The translations under genes and the position numbers were made by a program. Below are positions 16,622 through 26,217 of a DNA stretch of 55,819 nt, in pieces. Source of the DNA: Lachnospiraceae bacterium. GTDB taxonomy: Bacteria > Bacillota > Clostridia > Lachnospirales > Lachnospiraceae. Position 1 is the first letter of the stretch. Every line of letters begins with the position of its first letter. The stretch is taken from the NCBI GenBank assembly GCA_017416465.1, contig JAFQCK010000161.1:1-55819 (forward strand). Reading direction: 5' to 3'. The notes below the pieces were generated by a model. The model was not told where the DNA came from, did no database searches, and worked only from the letters and a program-made list of their open reading frames with translations.

Positions 16622-17536
16622 TTATGGTTGCAATGAGCCATATCTTACTCCAGTTTGCAAACCACCTCTTCTATAATATCCCATTTCACTTACTGTTACA
16701 ATCTGATATCCTTCATTAGTAAGCCACTCTACCAGCATCTCAGTAGCATCAGCTGTTTCAGAATGTAAGTCATGCATCAGAATTATTGCTCCATCATATA
16801 CAGTTGCTTTAACATGATTAAGTGTAGCTTCAGGATTTTTTGTCTTCCAATCCTCTGTATCAATTGACCATAGAATAACCGGTTCAGTTAATGAAGACAT
16901 TACAAAGTCATTTACCGAACCATATGGCGGACGAATCAAAACATTCTTCTGACCGGTCAAAGACTTTATCTTATCTGCTACTGAATTCACTTCATAATTA
17001 AGCTCTTCTGTAGTAAGTTTAGCCAAATCTTTATGTGATGCTGTATGATTAGCCACTTCACTACCCTGCTCGGCAATCTTTTTAATAATATCTTCGTTTC
17101 CATCAAGATTATATCCTACAACAAAAAATGTTGCACGAGCATTATATTTCTTTAAAGAATCCAATATTCTTAAAGTATTATTACCTGCCGGACCATCATC
17201 ATAAGTAAGTGCAACCATCGGTTTATTCGGGTCTATATCACTTGTTTCAGGCACAATTGACACTAAAACATCATTACCACTTGTACTTGTTTCTTCTTTT
17301 TCACTTACATCAGTTTCTTCGCTATTACTCTCTTCACTAATACTCTCTTCATCATCACTTTCCTCTGTACTAATATCAGAAAATTCATTTTCAATACCTG
17401 TAGATTTTTCAATTTCTCCATTTGTCGCTTTATCTTTATTATCTTCTTTTGTATTTGATAAGCCATAGAGACCTATTCCCAAAACTATCAGAGCAATAAT
17501 GATTGAAATAATAAGTATTATTATTCTATTTTTCAT
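16622..17536 (-). CDS. Membrane-anchored polysaccharide deacetylase (NodB/CE4)
   Basis: The 304-residue protein has an N-terminal membrane helix (about residues 4-27), then an acidic Ser/Glu-rich linker (about 30-100), then a NodB domain. All five CE4 motifs are visible: TYDDGP, the zinc-binding HTASH, RPPYG, the DTEDW segment and LMHDLH. It would remove acetyl groups from cell-wall glycan, most likely peptidoglycan, on the outer surface. Substrate cannot be told from sequence. It stands downstream of rnpB and ends at the bidirectional terminator. Confidence 0.9.
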   Translation of the reverse strand: MKNRIIILIISIIIALIVLGIGLYGLSNTKEDNKDKATNGEIEKSTGIENEFSDISTEESDDEESISEESNSEETDVSEKEETSTSGNDVLVSIVPETSDIDPNKPMVALTYDDGPAGNNTLRILDSLKKYNARATFFVVGYNLDGNEDIIKKIAEQGSEVANHTASHKDLAKLTTEELNYEVNSVADKIKSLTGQKNVLIRPPYGSVNDFVMSSLTEPVILWSIDTEDWKTKNPEATLNHVKATVYDGAIILMHDLHSETADATEMLVEWLTNEGYQIVTVSEMGYYRRGGLQTGVRYGSLQP

Positions 17537-17558
17537 AATCTCACCTGATTTCTTTTAA

Positions 17559-17912
17559 TTGTTGAGCAAAACTATAAGCCGGGTTATGTCTTAAATAATC
17601 ATCTATCTAGTTCTATCGTTGCCAATAGAATCGAGCGACCTACCCGAAAACTTAGCGGGCCACTAATTGTTTTCTGTTCAGTCTTGCTTCGGATGGGGTT
17701 TACATGTGCCTGAAATGTTACCATCCCAGCGGTAGTCTCTTAAGCTACCTTTCCACCCTTACCAGAATAATCTGGCGGTATATTTCTGTTGCACTAGCCT
17801 TGGAGTCGCCTCCACCGGACGTTATCCGGCATCCTGCCCTGTGAAGCCCGGACTTTCCTCATCTGCATCCTTTCGGTAACAGCAGCTGCGATTATTTGTC
17901 CTACTCAACAAA
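17559..17912 (-). ncRNA. rnpB: RNase P RNA
   Basis: The minus strand contains the conserved RNase P core: GAGGAAAGTCCGGGCT, then CACAGGGCAGGATGCCGG, then GGGTGGAAAGGT, then the ACAGAA element, and AACCCGGCTTATAG near the 3' end. The ends pair as helix P1 (TTGTTGAG at the 5' end with CTCAACAA at the 3' end), which sets the limits to within a few bases. The layout with a long P12-like stem is bacterial A-type. It matures the 5' ends of tRNAs. Confidence 0.97.
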
Positions 17913-17916
17913 TGAT

Positions 17917-17945
17917 ACTTTAGCACAAAGTTTAATTAAAGTAAA
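17917..17945 (-). promoter_or_regulatory. Predicted promoter of rnpB
   Basis: TTTACT (17940-17945), a 17-bp spacer and TAAAGT (17917-17922), preceded by TGC as in an extended -10, lie just before the P1 helix. Confidence 0.5.
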
Positions 17946-17950
17946 TAGAT

Positions 17951-19615
17951 TTAAACCTTAAAACAACTACCTCCTACAAATTCCCTTACCAAAGAATTCA
18001 TTGGAATATCTTCTGTTGTAACTCCTAAGAAATAATCAAGGAATTTTAATAATCTCTTTGCTTCCATATATTCAGGACAATCCTGTTCTATACCAAATAA
18101 AAGTGGTTCTGCAAATTGTTTCAAAACAGCAAGTTCATATATAAGCGCTGAATTAAACATTACGTCTGCTTCCTCCTGAAATGGGAATATATAACTTTCT
18201 TCACCATTTCTAACAGATGGCCATCTTGCTATTGTTTCTTTAGCTGTAATTCCTCTGGTTCTGGCATCTCTAACCATTCTTCTAAGTAATCTGCCATCCG
18301 TAGTTGGGATTCTGTTATGTTCATCAACATTAAGCTGAGTTAATGCACTTATATAGATTTTAAATTTACTTTCTTTAGGAAGTGCATATGAAAGCTTATC
18401 GTTAAGACCATGAATTCCTTCAATAACCAAAATATCATCTTTTCCCAATGTAAGTGTGTTTCCCTTATACTCTCTCTTACCTGTAACAAAATTATATGTA
18501 GGCATTTTTACAGTTTCACCATTCATTAGAGCAACCATATCTTTATTAAACTGTTCTACATCTAAAGCTTCCAGCACTTCAAAATTATAATTTCCAAACT
18601 CATCCCTTGGAGAATTAACTCTATCAACAAAATAATCATCAACACCAATTGGATGCGGGGTCAAACCGTTTGCTCTAAGTTGAATACTAAGTCTATGTGA
18701 AAAACTTGTTTTGCCTGAAGAAGAAGGACCTGCAATCATTATAAATTTTTTAGTTTTATCTGCAGCAATCTGTGTTGCAATTTCAGCAATTTTCTTTTCC
18801 TGTAATGCTTCTGCAACAAGAATAATATCCTTTATACCATTTTTTGAAATCTGTTCATTTAAAGCTCCTACTGTATCAATATTCAGCATTTTCCCCCACT
18901 GTTCAGACTCTTTTAATACTTTAAAAAGTTTATTCTGCGGTTCAAATGGCGGAACAACATTAGGATTATCTTTTACAGGTAATTGTAAAACAAAACCTTC
19001 ATCATATAAAAATAAATCAAAATATTTGACATAGCCCGTACTTGGAACCATATATCCGTAAAAATAATCTTCAAATCCTTTTAAACTGTAAATATTAACT
19101 TTTGAGGCCCTACGAAATTTAAATAATTTCTCCTTGTCATACATTTTATGACGTTTAAACAACTCCACTGCGCTGCCTGTACTAATTGTTCTTTTATTTA
19201 TAGGAATATTTTCAGCTACTAAAGCTTTCATCTTTTCCTTAACAGACGAAAGTAAATCCTGATTTAAATTTACATTCCCTTTTATAGTACAATAATATCC
19301 TTTACTCAAAGAATACTGTACACTTATGTTTTCAATATTTTTATTGCCGACCACATCATAAAATGCTTTTAGCATTATAATTGTTGCACTTCTTTTATAA
19401 GCTTCTATTCCCGGATTAGTTTTTAATGTAAGAAACTCAATCTCACAATCAGATGAAACCTTCTTAAACATCTCTGTAAGCTTACCATTTTTTAATACCA
19501 AAACAATCGGCGAATCATAACTACTTTCAAAGTCTTTTGCAATTTCTATAAAACTTGTTCCCTCAGTGTACTGTTTTGTAACCTCGCCCACTTTAACATT
19601 AATCATATCTGTCAT
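17951..19615 (-). CDS. TGS-domain nucleoside (uridine-type) kinase
   Basis: The 554-residue protein begins with a ubiquitin-like TGS domain (about residues 4-65) and a middle region resembling the threonyl-tRNA synthetase second additional domain. A uridine kinase/phosphoribulokinase domain follows in the second half. The P-loop is IAGPSSSGKTSFSH near residue 295, with PIGVDDYFVDR and LVIEGIHGLN after it. Such long uridine-kinase-like proteins are common in clostridia and are annotated as nucleoside kinases; the true substrate is not certain. It follows trmK by 23 bp. Confidence 0.85.
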   Translation of the reverse strand: MTDMINVKVGEVTKQYTEGTSFIEIAKDFESSYDSPIVLVLKNGKLTEMFKKVSSDCEIEFLTLKTNPGIEAYKRSATIIMLKAFYDVVGNKNIENISVQYSLSKGYYCTIKGNVNLNQDLLSSVKEKMKALVAENIPINKRTISTGSAVELFKRHKMYDKEKLFKFRRASKVNIYSLKGFEDYFYGYMVPSTGYVKYFDLFLYDEGFVLQLPVKDNPNVVPPFEPQNKLFKVLKESEQWGKMLNIDTVGALNEQISKNGIKDIILVAEALQEKKIAEIATQIAADKTKKFIMIAGPSSSGKTSFSHRLSIQLRANGLTPHPIGVDDYFVDRVNSPRDEFGNYNFEVLEALDVEQFNKDMVALMNGETVKMPTYNFVTGKREYKGNTLTLGKDDILVIEGIHGLNDKLSYALPKESKFKIYISALTQLNVDEHNRIPTTDGRLLRRMVRDARTRGITAKETIARWPSVRNGEESYIFPFQEEADVMFNSALIYELAVLKQFAEPLLFGIEQDCPEYMEAKRLLKFLDYFLGVTTEDIPMNSLVREFVGGSCFKV

Positions 19616-19638
19616 AGCACACCCATCCTTTCAAAACG

Positions 19639-20328
19639 TTAATAATTTTCTAAAATACCTTTAATCTCCTGTATATCTTCCTGTATCTGCTTTAATCTGC
19701 ATATGGAATTATCTGTTTTTTCATTCATCAGACGCTTTTCTATAAGAATATATTTATTCAATTGATTCATAAGAAATTCCTTTAAAATCAAATCTTTATT
19801 ATCCAGAAGTATTGCCCCATACTTATATTCTACTTCTGAATAATCTTTATCCTTTCCTTTTTGAACCTTTATAATCGTATAAAACTTTTCTTCATCAATA
19901 AGCATCTTTTCACAGATAATTCTAAATCCTATTTCGTGCAGATATTTTCTTACGATATCAATGTCAGAATGTGGTGAAATAACTAACTCTTTCAAAGAAT
20001 CAACCACTTCTTTTCCTTCGATAAGAATTTTTTTAATCAGTTCTCCACCCATTCCTGCAATCACTGCAACATCTGTTTCTAAAACATTCAATTTTTCAAA
20101 TCCGTTTGACAATCTTGTTTCTATCACATCTTCATATCCGTTTTCACGAATATTTAATTCCGCCCTTTTTAAAGGTCCCTGATTTACATCCATTGCAATA
20201 ACATAAGTTGCCAGTTTATTATCCATTAAATAAATCGGAACATATCCATGGTCTGTTCCTATGTCTGCAACACGATACCCGGGAGTAACATACTTTGATA
20301 CTTCTATTAATCTATTTGATATTTTCAT
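19639..20328 (-). CDS. trmK: tRNA (adenine(22)-N1)-methyltransferase
   Basis: TrmK methylates A22 in the D-arm of tRNAs using SAM. The SAM-binding signature is VADIGTDHGYVPIYL (about residues 19-33), followed by VIAMDVNQGPLKRA and the family motif VIAGMGGELIKKIL near residue 90. The C-terminal part is a coiled coil. The 229-residue length is normal. It lies 14 bp downstream of rpoD, the same order as in Bacillus (sigA then trmK). Confidence 0.9.
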   Translation of the reverse strand: MKISNRLIEVSKYVTPGYRVADIGTDHGYVPIYLMDNKLATYVIAMDVNQGPLKRAELNIRENGYEDVIETRLSNGFEKLNVLETDVAVIAGMGGELIKKILIEGKEVVDSLKELVISPHSDIDIVRKYLHEIGFRIICEKMLIDEEKFYTIIKVQKGKDKDYSEVEYKYGAILLDNKDLILKEFLMNQLNKYILIEKRLMNEKTDNSICRLKQIQEDIQEIKGILENY

Positions 20329-20342
20329 AAATTTAACCTTAA

Positions 20343-21500
20343 TTAATCTAAATAATCTTTTAATTTTTTACTTCTACTTGGATGTCTTAATTTTCTTAAT
20401 GCCTTTGCTTCAATTTGTCTGATTCTTTCTCTTGTCACATCAAACTCTTTTCCAACTTCTTCTAATGTTCTTGGTCTTCCATCCTCAAGCCCGAATCTCA
20501 AATTCAAAACCCTTCTTTCTCTCTCTGTAAGAGTAGTTAACACCTCTACAATCTGTTCTTTCAACATAGTATAGGTAGCGGCATCTGCAGGAATAGGAAC
20601 ATTATCATCCTGCAAAAAATCTCCTAAATGACTGTCTTCTTCTTCACCAATAGGAGTCTCAAGTGATACAGGCTCCTGTGCAATCTTAAGTATTTCCCTT
20701 ACTCTTTCAACAGGCAAATCCATTTTTTCAGCAATCTCTTCCGGCATTGGTTCCCTTCCTAATTCCTGAACCAATTGTCTTGATACTCTCATAAGCTTAT
20801 TAATAGTTTCCACCATATGAACAGGAATTCTAATTGTCCTTGCCTGGTCTGCAATGGCTCTTGTAATAGCTTGTCTTATCCACCAGGTAGCATATGTGCT
20901 AAACTTGTATCCCATCTTATAGTCAAACTTATCAACAGCCTTTATTAATCCCAAATTTCCTTCCTGTATCAAATCCAGGAATAACATTCCTCTTCCAACA
21001 TACTTTTTAGCTATACTTACAACCAGACGTAAATTCGCTTCTGAAAGCCTTTTTTTAGCATCATCATCACCAAGTTCCATTCTTTTTGCAAGTTCAATCT
21101 CTTCTTCTGCAGTCAAAAGAGGTACCTTACCTATTTCTTTAAGATACATTCTTACCGGGTCATCAAGCCCAACTCCTTCAGGAGCAGATAAATCTACACT
21201 TGCTAAATCAATTTCCTGTGTCTCATCAATTTCTTCCACATCACCTAACTCTTCAAACAATGCCGGATCGTCAGAAATATTTGTATCTGACACAGGAACT
21301 ATCTCCACTCTTTTCTTTTCGAGAATTTCCAATATTCTGTCAAATATTTCTCCGTCTACTGATGATTCAGGAATCACACTTACAATATCTTCATACTTAA
21401 GACTGTTATTATTCTCTTTTGATTTGTTAAGTAATTCTACAATTTTCCCTTCAAAATTAGTCTCTTTTTGTTCCATTTTTGTACCTACACCCATCACCAT
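20343..21500 (-). CDS. rpoD: Primary sigma factor RpoD/SigA
   Basis: The vegetative sigma factor of RNA polymerase. Region 1.2 includes [11 protein letters not shown], region 2 has the polymerase-binding [17 protein letters not shown] and the -10-reading [15 protein letters not shown], region 3 has [11 protein letters not shown], and region 4 has the -35 helix-turn-helix [25 protein letters not shown]. At 385 residues it is the usual short Firmicute type with an acidic N-terminal 1.1 region. The frame opens at 21500, but the ATG at 21476 (MEQKETN) looks more like homologues; neither has a strong ribosome site. Confidence 0.95.
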   Translation of the reverse strand: MVMGVGTKMEQKETNFEGKIVELLNKSKENNNSLKYEDIVSVIPESSVDGEIFDRILEILEKKRVEIVPVSDTNISDDPALFEELGDVEEIDETQEIDLASVDLSAPEGVGLDDPVRMYLKEIGKVPLLTAEEEIELAKRMELGDDDAKKRLSEANLRLVVSIAKKYVGRGMLFLDLIQEGNLGLIKAVDKFDYKMGYKFSTYATWWIRQAITRAIADQARTIRIPVHMVETINKLMRVSRQLVQELGREPMPEEIAEKMDLPVERVREILKIAQEPVSLETPIGEEEDSHLGDFLQDDNVPIPADAATYTMLKEQIVEVLTTLTERERRVLNLRFGLEDGRPRTLEEVGKEFDVTRERIRQIEAKALRKLRHPSRSKKLKDYLD

Positions 21501-21584
21501 ATTCTTAATAAAAAATCCAGTGATTTTCCTTTCTTTTACTATGTCTTAAAACCTCTTTGATATACTCTAATCTAAAAACTCTAA

Positions 21585-23354
21585 TTAAAGTGTAATCCGT
21601 ATTTTACTTAAATTCTTTTGCATTGTAATAATCTCCTGCAATTGATTAATATCAGTAACATTCTTAGCCGAATAATCAATACTACTTTTTTTCACCACCA
21701 ACACCATATCGTTCAGAGCCTTCTCTTTCTCTTCCCGACTCATTTCTTTTCTTAAAGAAGTATTAAATAATTCTGCCGCTTTTCTATGTTCCTCCTCATC
21801 TGTAAAATTATTAAGAATTTTAGCAGGATTTATCTGCCCGCTCCTTAACTGTTCAAACAACATATTCGAAACAGTATTATACGGTGGTTCTATAAAATCC
21901 TTTTCCGATATAATATCTTTTATTTTTTCGTATATTCCCTCCTCCTCTATTAACCATGTAAGAAGCATTTTCTGAGCCTGTTTTACACCATCATCAAGTG
22001 TCTTTTTATTCTTTTTATTTATCTCATTATCAGCTTCGTAATCGTCTTTTTTAGTAATTGCTCCTTTGTAAGAGAGTGCTAATTTTACAACCATTTTAGA
22101 CAAACTTCCCTGCGGAATATTAAATTCCTTACTAACCGCTTCAACATAAACATTACGTTCAAGCTCATCAGGAAACTCTAGCAGCTTTTCTGCTACTTTA
22201 TTATAGAATTCTGCCTTAGAATGAGGATCTTCCAAATCATAGTTTTCTCTCATCATCATTATTTCAAAAATAAAACTATTCATCGCATTATCAATACGTT
22301 TCTGATATTCCTCAGCTCCAAGATTTTTAATAAATTCATCCGGGTCCTTATATGGTTTCATATCAAGAATCTTCATATTAAGTCCTGCTCGTTTTAAAAT
22401 AGGAATCGCTCTAAGAGCCGCCTTTCTCCCTGCAGCATCACTATCAAATGTAAGCACCACATCTTTTACATATCTTTTAATTAACATTGCGTGATTATCA
22501 GTAAATGCTGTTCCAAGTGCCGCTACTGCATTGTTAAATCCTGCATCATGCAATGCAATAACATCCATATAACCTTCGCAAATGAGTAAATATGTTTTTC
22601 TTGAAACTCTTGCATAATTCATTCCATACAAGTTACGACTTTTTTCAAATATTTTAGTCTCAGGTGAATTAAGATATTTTGGTTCTCCTTCTCCCATAAC
22701 TCGTCCACCAAAACCAATTACTCTGCTATTAACATCAAGTATTGGAAACATAACTCGATTCCAAAATTTATCATACGAACCTTTTTCTGTTAACGAAAAA
22801 AGTCCTGATTCTTTTAATATCTCATCACTATACCCAAAAGTTTTCATATACCTGTACAAATCATCACTTGTCTTATTCGAATAACCAAGTCCGAAACGTA
22901 CAATTGTTTCATCAGACAAACCTCTTTCTTTAAAATAACGTAATCCTATCTGACCTTTTTCACTTTTTAACTGATGATGAAAATACATCGCCGCTTTCTT
23001 ATTAATATCTAATAGTGTTGCTTTTAAATCCGCTTTTCTTTTCTCCTCTTCCGAATATTCTGTCTCCGGTAAAGTTACTCCTGCTTTATCAGCAAGCATC
23101 TTAACAGCTTCTATAAATGTATAATTCTCATATTTCATTATAAAAGAATATACATTTCCACCTTCTCCACAGCCAAAACAATAATACATCTGCTTACCGG
23201 GTGTTACCGAAAAAGAAGGTGATTTCTCATTATGAAAAGGGCATAACCCAAAATATGTCGCACCCTGTTTTTTTAATTTTACGTATGAAGAAATGACATC
23301 TACTATATCATTCTTGGAGCGTATTTCTTCTATCAGGTCATCTGAATAATACAT
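21585..23354 (-). CDS. dnaG: DNA primase DnaG
   Basis: DnaG lays RNA primers at the replication fork. The N-terminal zinc ribbon is CPFHNEKSPSF ... CFGCGEGG (about residues 38-64). The TOPRIM core shows VICEGYMDVIALHDAG-like sequence (LLICEGYMDVIAL near 258) and FDSDAAGRKAA near 307. The C-terminal part binds the helicase. Length is normal at 589 residues. It lies 84 bp before rpoD and 24 bp after dgt, forming the macromolecular synthesis operon. Confidence 0.97.
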   Translation of the reverse strand: MYYSDDLIEEIRSKNDIVDVISSYVKLKKQGATYFGLCPFHNEKSPSFSVTPGKQMYYCFGCGEGGNVYSFIMKYENYTFIEAVKMLADKAGVTLPETEYSEEEKRKADLKATLLDINKKAAMYFHHQLKSEKGQIGLRYFKERGLSDETIVRFGLGYSNKTSDDLYRYMKTFGYSDEILKESGLFSLTEKGSYDKFWNRVMFPILDVNSRVIGFGGRVMGEGEPKYLNSPETKIFEKSRNLYGMNYARVSRKTYLLICEGYMDVIALHDAGFNNAVAALGTAFTDNHAMLIKRYVKDVVLTFDSDAAGRKAALRAIPILKRAGLNMKILDMKPYKDPDEFIKNLGAEEYQKRIDNAMNSFIFEIMMMRENYDLEDPHSKAEFYNKVAEKLLEFPDELERNVYVEAVSKEFNIPQGSLSKMVVKLALSYKGAITKKDDYEADNEINKKNKKTLDDGVKQAQKMLLTWLIEEEGIYEKIKDIISEKDFIEPPYNTVSNMLFEQLRSGQINPAKILNNFTDEEEHRKAAELFNTSLRKEMSREEKEKALNDMVLVVKKSSIDYSAKNVTDINQLQEIITMQKNLSKIRITL

Positions 23355-23378
23355 ATCATCCCTCTTTTCCTTATATCT

Positions 23379-24389
23379 TTAATATAGTGTCCACGCAATT
23401 GGAACAAATAATTCATTAAACTTTCTAACTGAATAGTGGTCAGTCATTCCTGCTATGTAATCACAAACTACTCTTTCTGCCAGCTGATTTTTCTCTCTTA
23501 TCAGCATAATATATTCTTCCGGCATTTCATTAATATTTTCAAGATAATACTTATAAAGCGAAATTATCATCGTCTTTGCTTTTTTCTCTTCACCTTTGGC
23601 AATCGGATTAGAATATACATTTTTAAACATATATTCTCTTATACCACACATTGCCTCACTAATATGCGGCGACATAATAATATCAGATTTATCGGTACTA
23701 TTCTTAACAATATCGTAAATCATCGTATTCAATCGCTCTTTTTTAGAATGCCCAATGATATCTGTATATTCTGTAGGCAAATCTTTTTCACATAATATTC
23801 TGCCTCTTATAGCATCATCTATATCATGGTTTATGTAAGCAATCTTATCTGATAATCTGACAATCTTTCCTTCCATTGTAGAAGGTTTTCCTGATGTCCT
23901 GTGATTCAAAATTCCATCTCTTACCTCTTTGGTAAGATTTAATCCTTCTCCCTTTTTCTCAAGTATCTCAACAACTCTAATACTCTGCTCAAAATGAGAA
24001 AAACCTGCACTACATTCTTTATTCAGAGCATACTCACCCGCATGACCAAACGGTGTATGCCCAAGGTCATGTCCAAGTGCTATTGCCTCAGTCAAATCTT
24101 CATTCAACCTAAGTGCTTTTGCTATTGTTCTTGCAATCTGTGCAACCTCTAAAGTGTGAGTAAGTCTCGTTCTGTAATGATCACCTGTCGGAGCTAAAAA
24201 AACCTGCGTCTTATGTTTTAATCGTCGAAATGCTTTACAGTGTATAATTCTGTCTCTGTCTCTCTGATAACAGGTTCTGATATCACATGGTTTTTCCTCT
24301 CTGTCTCTTCCAAGTGAGTTCTTACTAAGAGAAGCAAACTCACTAAGTGTACTAGATTCTAAATCTTCAAGTTGTTCTCTTATTGACAT
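23379..24389 (-). CDS. dgt: dGTPase-like HD hydrolase
   Basis: The 336-residue protein is a deoxyguanosine triphosphate triphosphohydrolase-like HD enzyme. The metal-binding residues are in RLTHTLEVAQIAR and ALGHDLGHTPFGHAGE (about residues 75-120). The N-terminal IIHCKAFRRLKHKTQVF is typical of the family. A conserved aspartate follows in IAYINHDIDDA. It would cleave dNTPs to nucleoside plus tripolyphosphate. The dgt-dnaG-rpoD order is conserved in clostridia. AGGAG lies ahead of the ATG at 24389. Confidence 0.92.
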   Translation of the reverse strand: MSIREQLEDLESSTLSEFASLSKNSLGRDREEKPCDIRTCYQRDRDRIIHCKAFRRLKHKTQVFLAPTGDHYRTRLTHTLEVAQIARTIAKALRLNEDLTEAIALGHDLGHTPFGHAGEYALNKECSAGFSHFEQSIRVVEILEKKGEGLNLTKEVRDGILNHRTSGKPSTMEGKIVRLSDKIAYINHDIDDAIRGRILCEKDLPTEYTDIIGHSKKERLNTMIYDIVKNSTDKSDIIMSPHISEAMCGIREYMFKNVYSNPIAKGEEKKAKTMIISLYKYYLENINEMPEEYIMLIREKNQLAERVVCDYIAGMTDHYSVRKFNELFVPIAWTLY

Positions 24390-24407
24390 TCATTTTCTCC
24401 TAATCAC

Positions 24408-25127
24408 CTAATCCAGCTTTACAGCTGTACCAAGTGCAATCTCCATCATATCCGTAAAAGACTTCTGTCTTTCTTCTGCCGAAGTAACCTTTGAATTAAC
24501 AAACGAATCCGAAATCGTAAGAATACATGCTGCCTTCTTACCAAGTACATGTGCATTATGAAACAATGCAAAACTCTCCATTTCAACACATATACATCCT
24601 AATTCATCATGCAATTTTTTATAATACGGTGTCTTATCTTCTCTGTAAAATACATCTGAAGAATGAACGCAACCTTCTATTACAGGAATTCCAATCTCTT
24701 TTGCAGTCTCCTTAATTAAATCATTAAGCTCATCTGCCGGATATGTTTTATCCACATCATATCCATTCTGAGTAAAAGCATAACTTGATTCTGAATAAGC
24801 ACTGTCTGCAATTACAACATCAAAAATATTAGCTTCCTCGCAATACGAACCTGCTGAACCAATTCGAATAATATTCTCAACATCATACTGCGTATAAAGT
24901 TCATAGGAATAAATTCCAATAGATGGCATTCCCATTCCCGAACCCATAACTGAAACTTCTACGCCTTTATACTCACCTGTATAACCAAACATATTTCTTA
25001 CATCATTAAACTGCCTCACATTTGTTAAAAATGTCTCTGCAATAAACTTTGCTCTTAATGGGTCGCCCGGCATTAAAACAGTCTTTGCAATATCCCCTTT
25101 TTCCGCTTTATTATGTGGTGTTGACAT
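24408..25127 (-). CDS. deoD: Purine nucleoside phosphorylase DeoD-type
   Basis: DeoD reversibly cleaves purine nucleosides with phosphate in salvage. Motifs VLMPGDPLRAKFIAETFL, the phosphate-loop GSGMGMPSIGIYSYEL, IRIGSAGSY and VEMESFALF are present. The frame opens at 25133, but GGAGG sits only two nt before that ATG and eight nt before the ATG at 25127. The latter gives MSTPHNKAEKGD, which matches the MATPHINAEMGD start of E. coli DeoD. It is 18 bp upstream of dgt in the same direction. No purine riboswitch is visible ahead of it. Confidence 0.95.
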   Translation of the reverse strand: MSTPHNKAEKGDIAKTVLMPGDPLRAKFIAETFLTNVRQFNDVRNMFGYTGEYKGVEVSVMGSGMGMPSIGIYSYELYTQYDVENIIRIGSAGSYCEEANIFDVVIADSAYSESSYAFTQNGYDVDKTYPADELNDLIKETAKEIGIPVIEGCVHSSDVFYREDKTPYYKKLHDELGCICVEMESFALFHNAHVLGKKAACILTISDSFVNSKVTSAEERQKSFTDMMEIALGTAVKLD

Positions 25128-25235
25128 ATACATTACCTCCTCTTTATTATTATAATTTCACATACTAAAAACTTCTCTTCACAAGAGAATACAATTACTA
25201 AATATTATATCACAATGAGAAAAATATAGCAAACA

Positions 25236-25282
25236 AAAACCACAGAAACTATATTAAAAATCATAAGTTTCTGTGGTTTTTG
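25236..25282. terminator. Terminator downstream of the LURP-one-like gene
   Basis: A stem of about 16 bp (25236-25251 with 25267-25282; AAACCACAGAAACT core) has an A/T tract on both sides. On the minus strand TTTTTGTTTG follows, so it ends the LURP-one-like transcript before deoD's promoter region. Confidence 0.8.
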
Positions 25283-25297
25283 TTATTAAACAATAGA

Positions 25298-25834
25298 CTA
25301 AAAATCGATTATGTCTAATATATCAAATCCCAAATCCAAAATATCATCTACAACATCTATTTTTCCTAACCTATTTGCTGCATCAATCGATATAACCAAC
25401 AAAATACCATATAATTCATCTTGTGCACTATTAAAATCTACTACATATGTATCACCCCAATGCAACAATTCTTTTTTTATTTTAATTATTGCATTTTCAT
25501 CTTGATATACCTCATAATTCCATCCGGGAAAATCCCCTTTTACACGCCACCCATTAAAATCAACATTATACTCCGGCTTAATATCTAAAAATTTAAATTT
25601 TTTTTCAATGCATCCTACTTTTTCTCCATTTACTTCTATTCGATAAGTAGGAGTAATAGAAAAAAATCTTTCTTCAATTAAAGCTATTTCATTATTATGT
25701 CTATCATATACATGAATATTATGTCCTATCTTAAATGATTCTGCTTTTACAAAATATCTTTCATTTCCCCATTCATCATATATGTCATAAGTATCTGCCC
25801 AAGTTAATACTCTTTGTTTAATCATCAACTTCAT
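25298..25834 (-). CDS. LURP-one-related (YxjI-like) family protein
   Basis: The 178-residue protein has the repeated beta-strand pattern of the LURP-one-related/tubby-like fold: KQRVLTWADTYDIYDEWGNE at the start, IHVYDRHNNEIALIEERFF, YRIEVNGEKVGCIEKKF and VKGDFPGWNYEVYQDEN. The closing segment is IDAANRLGKIDVVDDILDLG. The biological role of bacterial members is unknown. It is monocistronic, with a terminator behind it and a palindromic element upstream. Confidence 0.8.
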   Translation of the reverse strand: MKLMIKQRVLTWADTYDIYDEWGNERYFVKAESFKIGHNIHVYDRHNNEIALIEERFFSITPTYRIEVNGEKVGCIEKKFKFLDIKPEYNVDFNGWRVKGDFPGWNYEVYQDENAIIKIKKELLHWGDTYVVDFNSAQDELYGILLVISIDAANRLGKIDVVDDILDLGFDILDIIDF

Positions 25835-25862
25835 AAAATCACCTTCCCATTCGGCAAATTAT

Positions 25863-25929
25863 TTGTAACTATTCAGAAAAAATGCAAAGCATTTTTGAGC
25901 TTGCCTCTGAATGCACTGAATAGTTACAA
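25863..25929. repeat. Palindromic intergenic element
   Basis: Arms TTGTAACTATTCAG (25863-25876) and its exact complement (25916-25929) enclose a second small hairpin (AAAAATGC/GCATTTTT). It resembles the element at 31156-31194, which shares TGTAACNNTTCAG. The rest of the 25835-26051 gap holds no recognisable gene. Confidence 0.6.
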
Positions 25930-26051
25930 TTATTTTATAATTATACATAATACGTACTTACTATGTCATTATTTTTTCGTATCAAAAAAACCACGTTACA
26001 TGATAAATCAGCACATTAAACCTATATAAATCATATAATAAATCGAAATTA

Positions 26052-26216
26052 TTTTCAAAAGGATATACAGGCGAACATTACAATCCAACTAAAGCTATTT
26101 TTCAATTGAAGAAATCATGGGTAAATCTGTAATCATTCACAGTAACATGGACGATTTCATAAGCCAGCATTCCGGTAATTCAGGTTCCAAAATAGGTTGC
26201 GGCGTTATTCGTAGAT
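26052..26216 (+). pseudogene. Cu/Zn superoxide dismutase remnant
   Basis: On the plus strand FSKGYTGEHYNPTK (26052-26093, one frame) is followed in another frame by FSIEEIMGKSVIIHSNMDDF and then ISQHSGNSGSKIGCGVIRR. The second part is the C-terminal hallmark of Cu/Zn superoxide dismutase (GKxVIIHxxxDDFxxQPSGNSGxxIACGVI). The first part fits the HYNP segment just before the missing copper/zinc loop (HPxHAGDMPPL). About 25 residues are lost between them and the frame is shifted; everything upstream is gone. It is a decayed gene. The open frame that continues to 26668 is only the antisense of the oxidoreductase. Confidence 0.8.
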
Positions 26217-26217
26217 T

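Noticed and set aside
24408-25300. Purine riboswitch ahead of deoD
   Set aside because: No conserved purine aptamer core is seen between 25134 and 25300. The only structure there is the terminator of the next gene.
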